NCBI RefSeq assembly: GCF_037572415.1
Contig: NZ_JBBHLB010000001.1
Coordinates: 186,001 to 250,000, forward strand
Direction: 5' to 3'
Origin: Flavonifractor porci
GTDB lineage: Bacteria; Bacillota; Clostridia; Oscillospirales; Oscillospiraceae
Length of the DNA: 64,000 bases
In this document: piece by piece, positions 9,646-19,110 of the stretch
Position numbering within the stretch: position 1 is the first letter of the stretch
How the letters are laid out: the number at the start of each line of letters is the position of its first letter
The notes under the pieces: model-generated
The model's database searches: none
What the model saw: only the letters and a program-made list of their open reading frames with translations
What the model was told of the DNA's origin: nothing
Position numbers and translations under genes: made by a program

Positions 9646-11524
9646 TATGAGAAAAAAGCCTCCTGTGAACCGCTCCCGCACGATGCGCCGCCTGATGCAG
9701 TATGTCAAGCGGGGGTACGGGTTTCGGTTCCTGCTGGTGCTGGTGTGCATTCTGATCAGTGCCATTGCCTCGGTGTCCGGCTCCCTGTTCCTGGGCTCCC
9801 TGATCGACGACTATATCACCCCTCTGCTGGCCATGGACAATCCGGTATTTGACGGCCTGCTCCATGCCCTCGTTCTTATGGGCTGCCTCTATCTTTCCGG
9901 CGCTTTGTGTGCCCTGGCATACAACCGCCTGATGGTCACCATCTCTCAGGGCGTCCAGAAAAAGATCCGGGACGATTTGTTCAGCCATATGCAGTCCCTG
10001 CCCATCAAGTATTTTGATACCCACGCCCACGGCGACGTGATGAGTGTATACACCAACGACGTGGATACCCTCCGCCAGATGTTCTCCCAGAGCATCCCCC
10101 AGGTCGTCAACTCCCTGATGATGATCGTGGTGGCCTTCGCGGGTATGATTTTCACCGATTTGCTGCTTACCGGCGTAGTTATTTTGTGCATCGTGGGTAT
10201 GCTGCTGGTGACCCGGTTCCTGGCCAGCCGGAGCGGCCGCTACTTTATGCGCCAGCAGGTGAAGCTGGGCGATCTGAACGGCTACATTGAAGAAATGATC
10301 AATGGCCAGAAGGTAGTCAAGGTATTCTGCCACGAGGAGGAGGCTCAGGAGGGCTTTGATAAGGTGAACGACGCCCTCTTCGAGAGCGCCGATAAGGCCA
10401 ACAAGTACGCCAACATCCTCATGCCTATCCTGATTAATATCGGCAACGCCCAGTATGTCATCATCGCTATGGCCGGCGGTGCTCTGGCCCTCAGCGGCAT
10501 TGGCCCAGGTATCACCCTTGGCGTCATCGCCACCTTCCTCCAGTTGTCCAAGAGTCTGTCCAACCCCATCAGTCAGATCTCCCAGCAGCTCAACTCGGTA
10601 GTCATGGCGCTGGCCGGCGCTCAGCGTATTTTTGATCTGATGGATGAGCCTTCCGAGGAGGACCACGGCACCGTTACTCTGGTGAATGCAGCCTTTGATC
10701 AGGATGGCAGCCTCCGTGAGACTGATGAGCATACCAACCTGTGGGCCTGGAAGGTGCCTCAGGAGGACGGCTCTTTCCAATACGTCAAGCTGGCGGGCGA
10801 TGTGCGCTTTGACCATGTGGACTTCGCCTATGAGGAGGGCAAGACCATCCTCCACGACATCAGCCTCTTTGCCAAGCCGGGCCAGAAGCTGGCCTTCGTG
10901 GGCGCTACCGGCGCAGGTAAGACCACCATCACCAACCTGATCAACCGCTTCTATGATATTGCCGACGGCAAGATCCACTACGACGGCATCTCCATCAATG
11001 ACATCAAGAAGCCAGACCTGCGCCGCTCTCTGGGCATCGTGCTTCAGGATACCAACCTGTTTACCGGTACCGTCCGGGAGAATATCCGCTACGGCAACCT
11101 GAACGCCACCGATGAAGAGGTGGAGGCTGCCGCTGTGCTGGCCAACGCCGATGACTTCATCCGCCGTCTGCCTCAGGGGTACGACACCATGCTGACCGGC
11201 AACGGCGCCAACCTGTCCCAGGGTCAGCGGCAGCTCATTGCCATTGCCCGGGCCGCCGTGGCCGACCCGCCGGTGATGATCCTGGACGAGGCAACCTCTT
11301 CCATCGATACCCGAACCGAGGCGATTGTTCAGCAGGGCATGGACTCCCTCATGTGTGGACGCACCGTCTTTGTCATTGCCCACCGCCTGTCCACCGTACG
11401 CAACTCCGACGCCATTATGGTGCTGGACCACGGCCGAATTGTGGAACGGGGCGACCATGAGGATCTGATCGCTCAGCAGGGCCTCTATTATCAGCTGTAC
11501 ACCGGCGCGTTTGAGCTGGAGTAA
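9635..11524 (+). CDS. Heterodimeric ABC exporter, subunit with catalytic ATP site
   Basis: A 629-residue half-transporter. Walker A GATGAGKTT, signature NLSQGQRQL and Walker B VMILDEATSSID with the catalytic Glu make this the active partner. A charged insertion of about 45 residues (near DEPSEEDHGTV to QYVKLAGD) separates the membrane domain from the ATPase. ATG at 9635 (AAAGGAGG upstream) overlaps the first subunit's stop by 11 bases; the longer frame from 9563 is an overlap artefact. Its C-terminus matches the partial gene at the left edge of the window. Confidence 0.92.
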   Translation: MKPDMRKKPPVNRSRTMRRLMQYVKRGYGFRFLLVLVCILISAIASVSGSLFLGSLIDDYITPLLAMDNPVFDGLLHALVLMGCLYLSGALCALAYNRLMVTISQGVQKKIRDDLFSHMQSLPIKYFDTHAHGDVMSVYTNDVDTLRQMFSQSIPQVVNSLMMIVVAFAGMIFTDLLLTGVVILCIVGMLLVTRFLASRSGRYFMRQQVKLGDLNGYIEEMINGQKVVKVFCHEEEAQEGFDKVNDALFESADKANKYANILMPILINIGNAQYVIIAMAGGALALSGIGPGITLGVIATFLQLSKSLSNPISQISQQLNSVVMALAGAQRIFDLMDEPSEEDHGTVTLVNAAFDQDGSLRETDEHTNLWAWKVPQEDGSFQYVKLAGDVRFDHVDFAYEEGKTILHDISLFAKPGQKLAFVGATGAGKTTITNLINRFYDIADGKIHYDGISINDIKKPDLRRSLGIVLQDTNLFTGTVRENIRYGNLNATDEEVEAAAVLANADDFIRRLPQGYDTMLTGNGANLSQGQRQLIAIARAAVADPPVMILDEATSSIDTRTEAIVQQGMDSLMCGRTVFVIAHRLSTVRNSDAIMVLDHGRIVERGDHEDLIAQQGLYYQLYTGAFELE

Positions 11525-11543
11525 GCAAAACCCTCTCTTTGCT

Positions 11544-11586
11544 GCGGGCTGCCCCGGTATGACCGGGGCGGCCCGCTATTTTTTCG
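11544..11586 (+). terminator. Terminator after the ABC exporter operon
   Basis: A 15-bp stem with one wobble pair (11544-11558 and 11562-11576, loop ATG) is followed by TATTTTTTC. Confidence 0.9.
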
Positions 11587-11700
11587 TTCAGCACGCACCA
11601 CCTCCGGAGCGCGGCATAGTATGGAATGAGACCGGGCCGGACAGCGGGAAGCTCCGCCGCCAGCTCCAGGTTTCTAACATTTAAACCGGGAGGTACTTCT

Positions 11701-11841
11701 ATGATGGGGTGCAATAATGGTTGTGGCTGTGGCAACGGCTTTGGCGGCGGCAGCTGCCTGTGGATCATTTTGATCATCATCCTGCTGTGCTGCTGCTGTG
11801 GTGGCGGTAATAACTGCGGTTGCGGCAACAGCTGCTGCTGA
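11701..11841 (+). CDS. Cys/Gly-rich single-span mini-protein
   Basis: A 46-residue ORF with GGGAGG upstream of ATG 11701. Twelve Cys flank and follow one hydrophobic stretch (LWIILIIILL then CCCC), with Gly/Asn/Cys repeats on both sides (NNGCGCGNG, NNCGCGNSCC). Small proteins of this look occur in spore-forming Clostridia and are often listed as high-cysteine proteins. I do not know a function. A spore-coat or membrane role is only a guess. No clear terminator follows; a short GATGCC/GGCATC hairpin lies at about 11868-11889. Confidence 0.6.
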   Translation: MMGCNNGCGCGNGFGGGSCLWIILIIILLCCCCGGGNNCGCGNSCC

Positions 11842-11946
11842 GTCCATACCCGTAGAAAAAACCGGGGGGATGCCTTGTCTGGCATCCTCACGGTTCGTCT
11901 GTCCGGCCCTCGGAGCGCATAGAATGGCAGAAAGGGGGGACGGGGT

Positions 11947-12489
11947 ATGGAGCGGCGGTTTTCGCTGTGGGAGGGCCGGGGTTGGCTCACAGTGCGGGAG
12001 GAGGGGAACCGGGCGGTGTGTGCCGCCCAGCTGCCCAACGACGGCCGTGGGCTGTACAAGTGCTGGCTCACGGGAGCCGGAGGAAAGGCTCTGCTGGGCA
12101 CCTTTGTGCCCCAGGGCAGTGTCCTGCGGTTGGAGCGTACCTTGACGATCAGCGAGCTGGAGCGGCAGGGTGCCTGGCCGCCGGAGGGCGGTCAGGCCGT
12201 ATTGGCATTCTCCTTTGACGGGGCGGAGAAGATTCCGGCGGGGTGGCAGCGGGAAGACAATCCCGGCCGGCTGATGGGGGAGCCGCTGCTAGCTGCTGCC
12301 GCCAGAGGACCCGCCCTGATCTGTCGGGATGAGCATGGTTTTCTCCTGGCCTATCTGTATCGGAAAGACAGACCTTTTCCGTTGACGCCGCTGTTTTGCT
12401 TTGCACGGCTGGAAACGCTGGAGGGGCGGGACTATCTCTGTTTTCCCTTTCGGCCCGGCGGCTGCCCCCGGCTGGACGATCTGTTGTAA
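11947..12489 (+). CDS. Hypothetical protein
   Basis: A 180-residue soluble protein rich in Arg, Gly and Leu, with a ribosome site AAAGGGGGG 12 bases before the ATG. No motif, signal peptide or membrane segment is recognisable. Codon use matches the neighbours and the frame is free of stops, so it is probably real. It precedes the mrnC promoter and may be a separate unit. Confidence 0.6.
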   Translation: MERRFSLWEGRGWLTVREEGNRAVCAAQLPNDGRGLYKCWLTGAGGKALLGTFVPQGSVLRLERTLTISELERQGAWPPEGGQAVLAFSFDGAEKIPAGWQREDNPGRLMGEPLLAAAARGPALICRDEHGFLLAYLYRKDRPFPLTPLFCFARLETLEGRDYLCFPFRPGGCPRLDDLL

Positions 12490-12512
12490 TTTCACTTTGT
12501 TTGCGATATACT
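12484..12512 (+). promoter_or_regulatory. Putative mrnC-rqcH promoter
   Basis: TTGTAA, 17-bp spacer, TATACT, ending 38 bases before the mrnC start. Confidence 0.5.
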
Positions 12513-12550
12513 GACAGAATGAGATCCTATTTACAAATGAGGAATGAACT

Positions 12551-12964
12551 ATGACCGATTATTTTCATCTGAATGCCCAGCCGGAACTGATCCAGGGGAT
12601 CAGCAGCCTGGGACTGGCCCATCTGGGGGATGGTGTGTTTGAGCTGATGGTGCGCTCCTGGCTGTGTCTCCACGGCAAGGCCACCTCCAAGGGCCTCCAC
12701 CGGGCCACGGTCCGCTATGTGGCGGCTCCCGCCCAGGCCAGAGCAGTGGAGAAGATCCTCCCCCTGCTGGAGGAAGCGGAGCAGGACGTGTTCCGCCGGG
12801 GCCGTAATACCAGCCCCCACAGTGTGCCCCAGAATGCCAGCCGGGCGGACTACCAGGCCGCTACCGGCCTGGAGGCCCTGTTTGGGTGGCTGTGGCTTCA
12901 GGGCCGTACCGACCGGCTCAATGAACTGTTTGCTGTGATGATGGAGGAAGAGGAATGCCGTTAG
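12551..12964 (+). CDS. mrnC: Mini-ribonuclease 3 (Mini-III)
   Basis: A 137-residue protein consisting only of an RNase III catalytic domain without the dsRNA-binding domain, which matures 23S rRNA in Firmicutes. Visible motifs are the first acidic patch LAHLGDGVFELMVR and the second ASRADYQAATGLEALFGWL, each supplying metal-binding acids. The start has AGGAATGAACT upstream. The end overlaps the next gene by 10 bases. Confidence 0.92.
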   Translation: MTDYFHLNAQPELIQGISSLGLAHLGDGVFELMVRSWLCLHGKATSKGLHRATVRYVAAPAQARAVEKILPLLEEAEQDVFRRGRNTSPHSVPQNASRADYQAATGLEALFGWLWLQGRTDRLNELFAVMMEEEECR

Positions 12965-14679
12965 ACGCACTGTGCCTGACCGCCGTGGCGGAGGAGCTTC
13001 GCCGGGCCGTGGCGGGGGGGAAGATCGACAAGATCTATCAGCCCACCCGGGATGAGATCGTGCTCTTCCTCCGGGGCCAGGGGGAGAACTTAAAGCTGCT
13101 GCTCTCCGCCAATCCCGGCCACCCCAGGGCCCACCTCACCACCCTGAACCGGGAGAATCCGGACAAGCCCCCTATGTTCTGTATGCTGCTGCGCAAGCAC
13201 CTGCTGGGCGGCCGCATTCTCGAACTGAACCAGCCTCCCCTGGAGCGTATCCTGGAGTTCAAGCTGGAGACCATCGATGAGCTGGGGGACCGGGTGGAGC
13301 GCCGTCTGGTGCTGGAGGCCATGGGCCGCTCCGCCAACCTGATCCTGCTGGACGGGGAGGGGCGCATCATCGACTGTATCCGCCGCATCGACGGCGACCT
13401 GTCCAAGGGACAGCGCCAGGTGCTGCCCGGTTTGTTCTATCGCCCCCCTGCGGCGCCTGAAAAGTTAAATCCCTTTACGCTTGGTGAGGACGAGCTGAGG
13501 GCCGCGCTGGATAATCCCATGGGAAAAGAGCCGGAAAAGCTGCTGATGGACGCATTTACCGGCTTTTCGCCCCTGATTGCCCGGGAAATCGTATTCCGGG
13601 CCAGGGGAGAGGAGGGGCTGGTCCAGGAGCTGCTCAAGCTGCAAAATACTGTACAGCAAAATAACTTTACAGCATATTTGCTGGTACGGGAAGGGAAACC
13701 GGTGGATTTTTCCTTCCTGCCAATCCTTCAGTATGGGCCGGAGACCGAGAGCATCCGACAGGACAGCTTTTCCGTCCTGCTGGACGGTTTCTATGAGCGC
13801 CGGGAGACGGCGGAGCGGGTCAAGCAGCGGGGGCAGGATCTGGTGAAGGCGGTGACCAACGCCCGGGACCGCACCGCCCGCAAGCTGGCCAACCAGGAGA
13901 AGGAACTGGCCGCCACCTTTGACCGGGAGAAGCTGCGGGAGCAGGGAGACATCATCACCTCCAACCTCCACCGGATGGAGAAGGGGATGGCGGTGCTCCA
14001 TGCCCAGAACTTCTACGACCCGGACTATGGTGAGATCGACATCAAGCTGGACCCCCTGCTTACCCCTCAGCAGAACGCCGCCAAATATTATAAGGACTAC
14101 AACAAGGCCAAGAAGGCGGAGGAGATGCTCACCATCCAAATCGAGAAGGGTGAGCGCGAGCTGGAGTATCTCAACAGCGTGCTGGAGAACATCCGCCTGG
14201 CGGAGGGGGAGCGGGACCTGGGCGAGATCCGCCAGGAGCTCACCGACACCGGATATCTCCGCCGGGCCAAGACTGCCGCCAAGCGGGAGAAGCGGGTGAC
14301 GGGCAAGCCCATGGAGTTCCGCTCCAGTTCCGGGCTGCGCATCACCGTGGGCAAGAACAACAGCCAGAACGACCAGCTCACCACCAAGATGGCCTATAAG
14401 AGCGATATCTGGCTCCACACCCAGAAGATCCACGGCTCCCATGTAATTCTGTGGCTGGAGGGAGGGGAGGCCGATGCCCAGAGCCTCACCGAGGCGGCCA
14501 TTCTGGCGGCCACCTTTTCCCAGGCGGGGGACAGTACCCGGGTGCCGGTGGACTATACGCCGGTGAAGTATGTGAAAAAGCCCGCCGGGGCCCGGCCGGG
14601 CATGGTGGTGTACACCACCTATCAGACCGCTGTGGTGGACCCGGACCACGAGCTGGCAAAGCGGCTGCGGGTGAAATAA
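12955..14679 (+). CDS. rqcH: RqcH / NFACT-family ribosome quality-control factor
   Basis: A 574-residue NFACT protein (once called fibronectin-binding protein). Layout: NFACT-N (about 1-200, start MPLDALCLTAVAEELRRA), helical hairpin and coiled coil (about 280-420), and NFACT-R at the C-terminus with MEFRSSSGLRITVGKNNSQN and SDIWLHTQKIHGSHVIL. It recruits tRNA-Ala to obstructed 50S subunits to add C-terminal Ala tails. Translationally coupled to mrnC. Confidence 0.92.
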   Translation: MPLDALCLTAVAEELRRAVAGGKIDKIYQPTRDEIVLFLRGQGENLKLLLSANPGHPRAHLTTLNRENPDKPPMFCMLLRKHLLGGRILELNQPPLERILEFKLETIDELGDRVERRLVLEAMGRSANLILLDGEGRIIDCIRRIDGDLSKGQRQVLPGLFYRPPAAPEKLNPFTLGEDELRAALDNPMGKEPEKLLMDAFTGFSPLIAREIVFRARGEEGLVQELLKLQNTVQQNNFTAYLLVREGKPVDFSFLPILQYGPETESIRQDSFSVLLDGFYERRETAERVKQRGQDLVKAVTNARDRTARKLANQEKELAATFDREKLREQGDIITSNLHRMEKGMAVLHAQNFYDPDYGEIDIKLDPLLTPQQNAAKYYKDYNKAKKAEEMLTIQIEKGERELEYLNSVLENIRLAEGERDLGEIRQELTDTGYLRRAKTAAKREKRVTGKPMEFRSSSGLRITVGKNNSQNDQLTTKMAYKSDIWLHTQKIHGSHVILWLEGGEADAQSLTEAAILAATFSQAGDSTRVPVDYTPVKYVKKPAGARPGMVVYTTYQTAVVDPDHELAKRLRVK

Positions 14680-14703
14680 CCGGGGACCAGGAGGAGATCA
14701 TAT

Positions 14704-15393
14704 ATGGAGACCTGCCACATCCTGGTGGTGGAAGACGACCAGGACATCAATAACCTGCTGTGCAAGATCCTGACCGGGGCGGGCTATGACTGCCGCCCCG
14801 CCTATTCCGGCAGCGAGGCCGCTCTATGGGCGGAGCAGTATAACTATGATCTGGTGCTGCTGGACCTGATGCTCCCCGGCATGACCGGGGAGGAGTTCAT
14901 TGCCCAGCTCCGCCGGCGCAAGACCATGCCCATCATCGTCCTCTCCGCAAAGGCGGGGCTGGAGGACCGGGTGAACGTGCTGCGGCTGGGGGCGGACGAC
15001 TTTATCCCCAAACCCTTTGACAACGCCGAGGTGCTGGCCCGGGTAGAGGCCCAGCTGCGCCGGTACAAGCAGTTCGACCGGGGGAGCGGCGGCGCGGTGC
15101 TCACCCACGGAGACCTGGTGCTGGACAAGGAGGGGGTGACCGTCACCGCCGGCGGCAAGCCGGTGACCATCACCGCCCGGGAGTTTCGCATTCTGGCCCT
15201 GCTGATGGAGCATCCCAAGAAGGTTTTTACCAGGGAGGAGCTCTACCAGCAGGTGTGGGGCGGGGAATATATGGGGGACGACAATACGGTGAACGTCCAC
15301 ATCTCCAATCTGCGGTCCAAGCTGGCCAAGGCCAGCCCCGCGGAGTACATCAAGACGGTGTGGGGCATCGGCTTCAAACTGAACGATTTATAA
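14704..15393 (+). CDS. OmpR/PhoB-type response regulator
   Basis: A 229-residue regulator. Receiver domain: acidic pair VVEDDQD, phospho-acceptor Asp in LVLLDLMLPGMTGEE, Lys in DFIPKPFDN. The C-terminal winged helix has TAREFRILALLMEHPKKVFT and VNVHISNLRSKL. It heads a block with an ABC transporter and a histidine kinase, the arrangement of antimicrobial-peptide sensing and resistance modules. Ribosome site AGGAGGAG before the ATG. Confidence 0.92.
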   Translation: METCHILVVEDDQDINNLLCKILTGAGYDCRPAYSGSEAALWAEQYNYDLVLLDLMLPGMTGEEFIAQLRRRKTMPIIVLSAKAGLEDRVNVLRLGADDFIPKPFDNAEVLARVEAQLRRYKQFDRGSGGAVLTHGDLVLDKEGVTVTAGGKPVTITAREFRILALLMEHPKKVFTREELYQQVWGGEYMGDDNTVNVHISNLRSKLAKASPAEYIKTVWGIGFKLNDL

Positions 15394-15492
15394 GATCACA
15401 CCCAACTTTAAACATTCTTCACCTTTGCTTAAAGCCCGGTTATTGACTTGCCTGTATACTGGCATCAAATCCAAGAGAAAGGCGGATGCCAT

Positions 15493-16413
15493 ATGACAGA
15501 TATCGTGTTGTCCACCCGGGGCCTGACCAAGCGGTACGGAGCCCACACGGCGGTGGATCGGGCGGAGGTGACGGTGGAGAAGGGCCAGATCTATGGCCTG
15601 GTTGGCCGCAATGGCGCCGGAAAGACCACCATCATCCGCATGATCACCGGTCAGGCCGTGCCAACGGCGGGGGAGATTTCCCTCTTCAGGGCCACGGGCA
15701 AGGACCTGATGAAGGTGCGTGCCCGCACCGGGGTCATGGTGGAGACCCCCAGCTTCTATCCTTACCTCACCGCCCGGCAGAACCTGGAGTACTACCGCAT
15801 CCAGCGTGGCATCCCCGGCAAGGGAACGGTGGACCAGGTGCTGGAGGAGACGGATCTGGCCAATACCGGAAAAAAGGCCTTTAAGAACTTTTCCCTGGGC
15901 ATGAAGCAGCGGCTGGGCCTGGCCCTGGCGCTGATGAACCGGCCCGACTTCCTGCTGCTGGACGAGCCCATCAACGGCCTGGACCCGGAGGGCATCGTGG
16001 AGTTCCGCAACCTGCTGCTCAAGCTCAACCGGGAGCGGCAGACTACCATTCTCATCTCCAGCCACATCCTGCCGGAGCTGGCCAATCTGGCCACCTGCTA
16101 CGGCTTCATCGACAACGGTGTCATGCTGGAGCAGATCACTGCCCGGGACCTGGAGGAGAAGTGCCGGGCCTGCATCGAGGTGGGGGTGGAGGACCCCTCC
16201 GCCGCCGCCCTGGTGCTGGAGCAGAAGCTGGGTACCAGGGACTACGAGGTGCTCTCCGGCGGTATCCTGCGGCTGTACAGCTTCCTGGACCAGCCACAGA
16301 CGGTGGCCCGGGTGCTGGTGGAGGGGGGCGTGCCCCTGCGCTCCCTGGAGAGCCGAGGGGCCAACCTGGAGGACTACTTCCTGTCCATGATCGGAGGTGT
16401 CCGCCATGCGTAA
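15493..16413 (+). CDS. ABC transporter ATPase (BcrA / LanF-like)
   Basis: A 306-residue ATPase with Walker A GRNGAGKTT, signature NFSLGMKQR, Walker B FLLLDEPINGLD and the H-loop in LISSHILPE. Length and the C-terminal extension fit the bacitracin/lantibiotic immunity class. ATG 15493 is preferred (GAAAGGCGG upstream; the frame opens earlier at 15448). It lies 99 bases after the response regulator and overlaps the first permease by 8 bases. Confidence 0.9.
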   Translation: MTDIVLSTRGLTKRYGAHTAVDRAEVTVEKGQIYGLVGRNGAGKTTIIRMITGQAVPTAGEISLFRATGKDLMKVRARTGVMVETPSFYPYLTARQNLEYYRIQRGIPGKGTVDQVLEETDLANTGKKAFKNFSLGMKQRLGLALALMNRPDFLLLDEPINGLDPEGIVEFRNLLLKLNRERQTTILISSHILPELANLATCYGFIDNGVMLEQITARDLEEKCRACIEVGVEDPSAAALVLEQKLGTRDYEVLSGGILRLYSFLDQPQTVARVLVEGGVPLRSLESRGANLEDYFLSMIGGVRHA

Positions 16414-17161
16414 CTATCTGGCCGCTGAATGCTATAAAGTATTCCGGAGAAAGTATCTCTATCTGACCCTGCTGGTGGTGCTGGCTCTGGAGGGGCTGAT
16501 GCTGTGGGGATTCTGGTTCACCTGGTCCAACGGCAACACGCAAATGGACTTTTACTCCGCTGTCATCATGATCCCCATGATGCTGAGCGTCGGACTGTAC
16601 GCCACCATCCTCACCGGCGACATGGTCTTTTCCGAGCAGTATAAGCACAACACCCTGAAGAATGAGGTGTCCTATGGTGTGGCTCGGGTGCGGATCTACC
16701 TGGGCAAGCTGGCGGTGGCCACCCTGGTGGCCCTGCTGGCAGCGGTGGTGATGGTGGCCCTCTATATGGCGGGTTGCTGGGTGCTGCTGCCCCACAATGA
16801 ACTGGATCAGACCGGCCTTCAACTGGTGGGCTATACCCTCGCCGGTGCGCTTCCCCTGTGGCTGGGCGCCCAGGGCGTGGCACTGGCCTGCTATTTCCTG
16901 GTGCGCAACACCACCCTGGCTGCGTTCGTGGCAGTGGCCCTGCTGGGGGTGGTCCCCTCCATCCTCCAGCTGTGCGGTCTGCTCATCCATCCCACCTTTG
17001 AGATGATCCGGCAGTTTATGCCCGCCGTCATGCTGGAGCAGCTGCACATCTATGCCTTCCAGTGGAACTATGTGGGCCGTTGCTGGATCGTTGGCCTGGT
17101 GGTGCTGGCAGGTTCCATTTTGGTAGGCCTGCTGGCATTCCGGAAAAAAGAGATCCGCTGA
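16406..17161 (+). CDS. ABC transporter permease (LanE/G-like), first
   Basis: A 251-residue membrane protein with about six hydrophobic spans and the start MRNYLAAECYKVFRRKYLYL, typical of ABC-2 permeases in peptide-immunity systems. ATG 16406 has GGAGGT seven bases upstream and overlaps the ATPase stop; GTG 16397 is a weaker alternative. Its partner permease follows. It should form the membrane part of one transporter with it. Confidence 0.88.
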   Translation: MRNYLAAECYKVFRRKYLYLTLLVVLALEGLMLWGFWFTWSNGNTQMDFYSAVIMIPMMLSVGLYATILTGDMVFSEQYKHNTLKNEVSYGVARVRIYLGKLAVATLVALLAAVVMVALYMAGCWVLLPHNELDQTGLQLVGYTLAGALPLWLGAQGVALACYFLVRNTTLAAFVAVALLGVVPSILQLCGLLIHPTFEMIRQFMPAVMLEQLHIYAFQWNYVGRCWIVGLVVLAGSILVGLLAFRKKEIR

Positions 17162-17185
17162 CAGAGAGAGCCGGGAGGGAAACAT

Positions 17186-17932
17186 ATGCTCAACTACATC
17201 AAGGCGGAGCTGTGGAAGGCCTTCCGGCATAAGGGAATCTACGGACTGGTCCTTTTTCTGGGACTGTGTACTGCTCTGTTTACTTCTATCATGCTTGCGG
17301 CAGACGACTTTTCCCAAATGGCCTCCGCTGCCTCCACCACCATGCTGCTGGGGATGCTGGTAGCTCCGCTGCTTACCCAGATTGTGGACGGCAAGGCCCT
17401 GGGAAGCTTAAAAAATGAGGTATCTTTCGGGCTGAGCCGGGGGCGGATCTATTGGGGCAAGCTGCTGGCCGGGCTGATGCTGGGGCTTGGGCTGTGCCTG
17501 CTGCTGTTGGGGAGCTATCTGCTGGTGGGCTGGCTGGCCCTGCCTCACTACTCCCGGGAGGCCGATTTGGTTGCCCTGGCGGTGGTAGGCTTCTCCTTGC
17601 TGGGGGCCCTTCCGGTCTGGTGCGGGGTATATAGCCTGTGCCATATGATGGCCTTGCTCATTCCAAGCACAGCGGCCTGGATGGGAATCTATTATATCGC
17701 CAGTTTCTTCGGCCAGCCTGTGCTGGCGGCTCTGGCAGCCATGGGCACCGGGGGCAGGCTCAGCAGCCTGATCCAGGCGATTTTAATGCCCGCATCCCTG
17801 CTGATGCCCGATTTTCTATCCGGCTGGCTTACCTGGGAGTACCAGTTCTGGTGCTGGGCCGTGGGGATGGGCTGGCTGGTATGTACCTCCGTGCTGGGCC
17901 TGCTCTGGTTCCGGCGGCGGGAGATCAAGTAA
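17186..17932 (+). CDS. ABC transporter permease (LanE/G-like), second
   Basis: A 248-residue membrane protein paralogous to the preceding permease. The two share the LKNEVSFGLSRGRIYWGKLL / LKNEVSYGVARVRIYLGKL segment and about six spans. Two unequal permeases with one ATPase is the LanFEG / CprABC arrangement for lantibiotic and cationic-peptide resistance. Ribosome site GGGAGGG before the ATG. Confidence 0.88.
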   Translation: MLNYIKAELWKAFRHKGIYGLVLFLGLCTALFTSIMLAADDFSQMASAASTTMLLGMLVAPLLTQIVDGKALGSLKNEVSFGLSRGRIYWGKLLAGLMLGLGLCLLLLGSYLLVGWLALPHYSREADLVALAVVGFSLLGALPVWCGVYSLCHMMALLIPSTAAWMGIYYIASFFGQPVLAALAAMGTGGRLSSLIQAILMPASLLMPDFLSGWLTWEYQFWCWAVGMGWLVCTSVLGLLWFRRREIK

Positions 17933-17947
17933 AAAGAAACTTTTCCA

Positions 17948-17976
17948 CGGGCGTGCCGCTTCCTGCGGCACGCCCG
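17948..17976. other. Intercistronic hairpin before the histidine kinase gene
   Basis: A perfect 12-bp stem CGGGCGTGCCGC / GCGGCACGCCCG with loop TTCCT and no T-run. It may lower read-through or protect the upstream mRNA end. Confidence 0.6.
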
Positions 17977-18001
17977 CTTGGGCTGGAGAGGAGATGGGAC
18001 C

Positions 18002-18922
18002 ATGACGATCATCCTTTGTGTCCTGCTGGCCGCAGTATGTGCCGGGTTGGGGCTGTGGGTTTGGACCCAGTACCGGGCGTTGAAGGGGGCGGCGGAGCAG
18101 CTGCGGGATCTGACCCGGGGAGACAGCACCGCCCGGCTGCGGATGGCTGTGCCCAACCGGGCGGCGGAGGAACTGTTGGAGGAGGTCAACCTTCTGCTGG
18201 AGCTGCGGCGGGAGGACCAGTCCCGCTGGCTGGAGCGGGAGCGCTCCCTACGCCAGCAGATCGCCAATGTGTCCCATGACCTGCGTACCCCCCTGACCTC
18301 CATTCTGGGCTATCTTCAGCTGCTGGAAGACCCTTCGCTGCCGGAGGGGGAGCGAAGGGAGTACCTTACAGTGGTGGAGAGCCGGGCCAAGGCATTGCAG
18401 AGTCTCATCACCGGATTTTATGACCTGTCCCGGCTGGAAGGGGGAGAGTACCCCCTGGAGCAGGAGCCGGTGAACCTGTATACCAGCCTGTCCGGTCTGC
18501 TGGCCGCCTTCTACAACGACTTTACCGACCGGCACTTTGATATGACGGTGGAGCTGGCGGAACACCTGCCGCCGGTGCAGGCCGACAACGGCGGCGTACT
18601 GCGGGTATTCACCAACCTGATCCGCAATGCCCTGGACCACGGGCGGGGGAAGATGACCGTACGGCTCTGGCAGGAGGGGGACAAGGTGGTGAGCCTCTTT
18701 GCCAACGAAACCGATGAACTGACGATGGAGGATCTGCCCCATATCTTCGATCGCTTCTTTACCTCCGATAAAATGCGCACCGGCCGCAACACCGGTCTGG
18801 GTCTGGCTATTGTCAAAACCCTGGCGGAACAGATGGGCTGTCAGCTGACGGCCGGGCTGGAGAACGGTATGTTTGCCATTCGGGTGCAGTGGACACTCTG
18901 GCAGGGGCGGAGCTTTGGATGA
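18002..18922 (+). CDS. Sensor histidine kinase of the peptide-resistance block
   Basis: A 306-residue kinase with one N-terminal membrane span (about 2-22), a short HAMP-like stretch, H-box NVSHDLRTPLTSILGYLQ, N-box TNLIRNALDHG and G2 GLGLAIVKTLAEQMG. It has almost no extracytoplasmic sensor, as in kinases that read the state of a partner transporter or sense within the membrane. ATG 18002 is preferred over the upstream start at 17978. It probably phosphorylates the regulator at 14704-15393. Confidence 0.88.
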   Translation: MTIILCVLLAAVCAGLGLWVWTQYRALKGAAEQLRDLTRGDSTARLRMAVPNRAAEELLEEVNLLLELRREDQSRWLERERSLRQQIANVSHDLRTPLTSILGYLQLLEDPSLPEGERREYLTVVESRAKALQSLITGFYDLSRLEGGEYPLEQEPVNLYTSLSGLLAAFYNDFTDRHFDMTVELAEHLPPVQADNGGVLRVFTNLIRNALDHGRGKMTVRLWQEGDKVVSLFANETDELTMEDLPHIFDRFFTSDKMRTGRNTGLGLAIVKTLAEQMGCQLTAGLENGMFAIRVQWTLWQGRSFG

Positions 18923-18946
18923 TGTGCTGAAGGCGGTGATTGCCGC

Positions 18947-18975
18947 TTGACAAAGTAAGGGAAAGCTGATATCGT
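18947..18975 (+). promoter_or_regulatory. Putative nfnAB promoter
   Basis: TTGACA (18947-18952), 17-bp spacer, TATCGT (18970-18975), about 130 bases before nfnA. Confidence 0.45.
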
Positions 18976-19110
18976 TAATCCGTATGACTGGAAGGCCGCA
19001 AACCATTGGGGCTGTAAGGTTTTCTAAACTGGGCAGTCATAAAATGGCGGAAGCGGCCGTAACGGGAACCCGTGCCGCAGATTGTTATTGAGAAGAAGAG
19101 GTTGAATACT

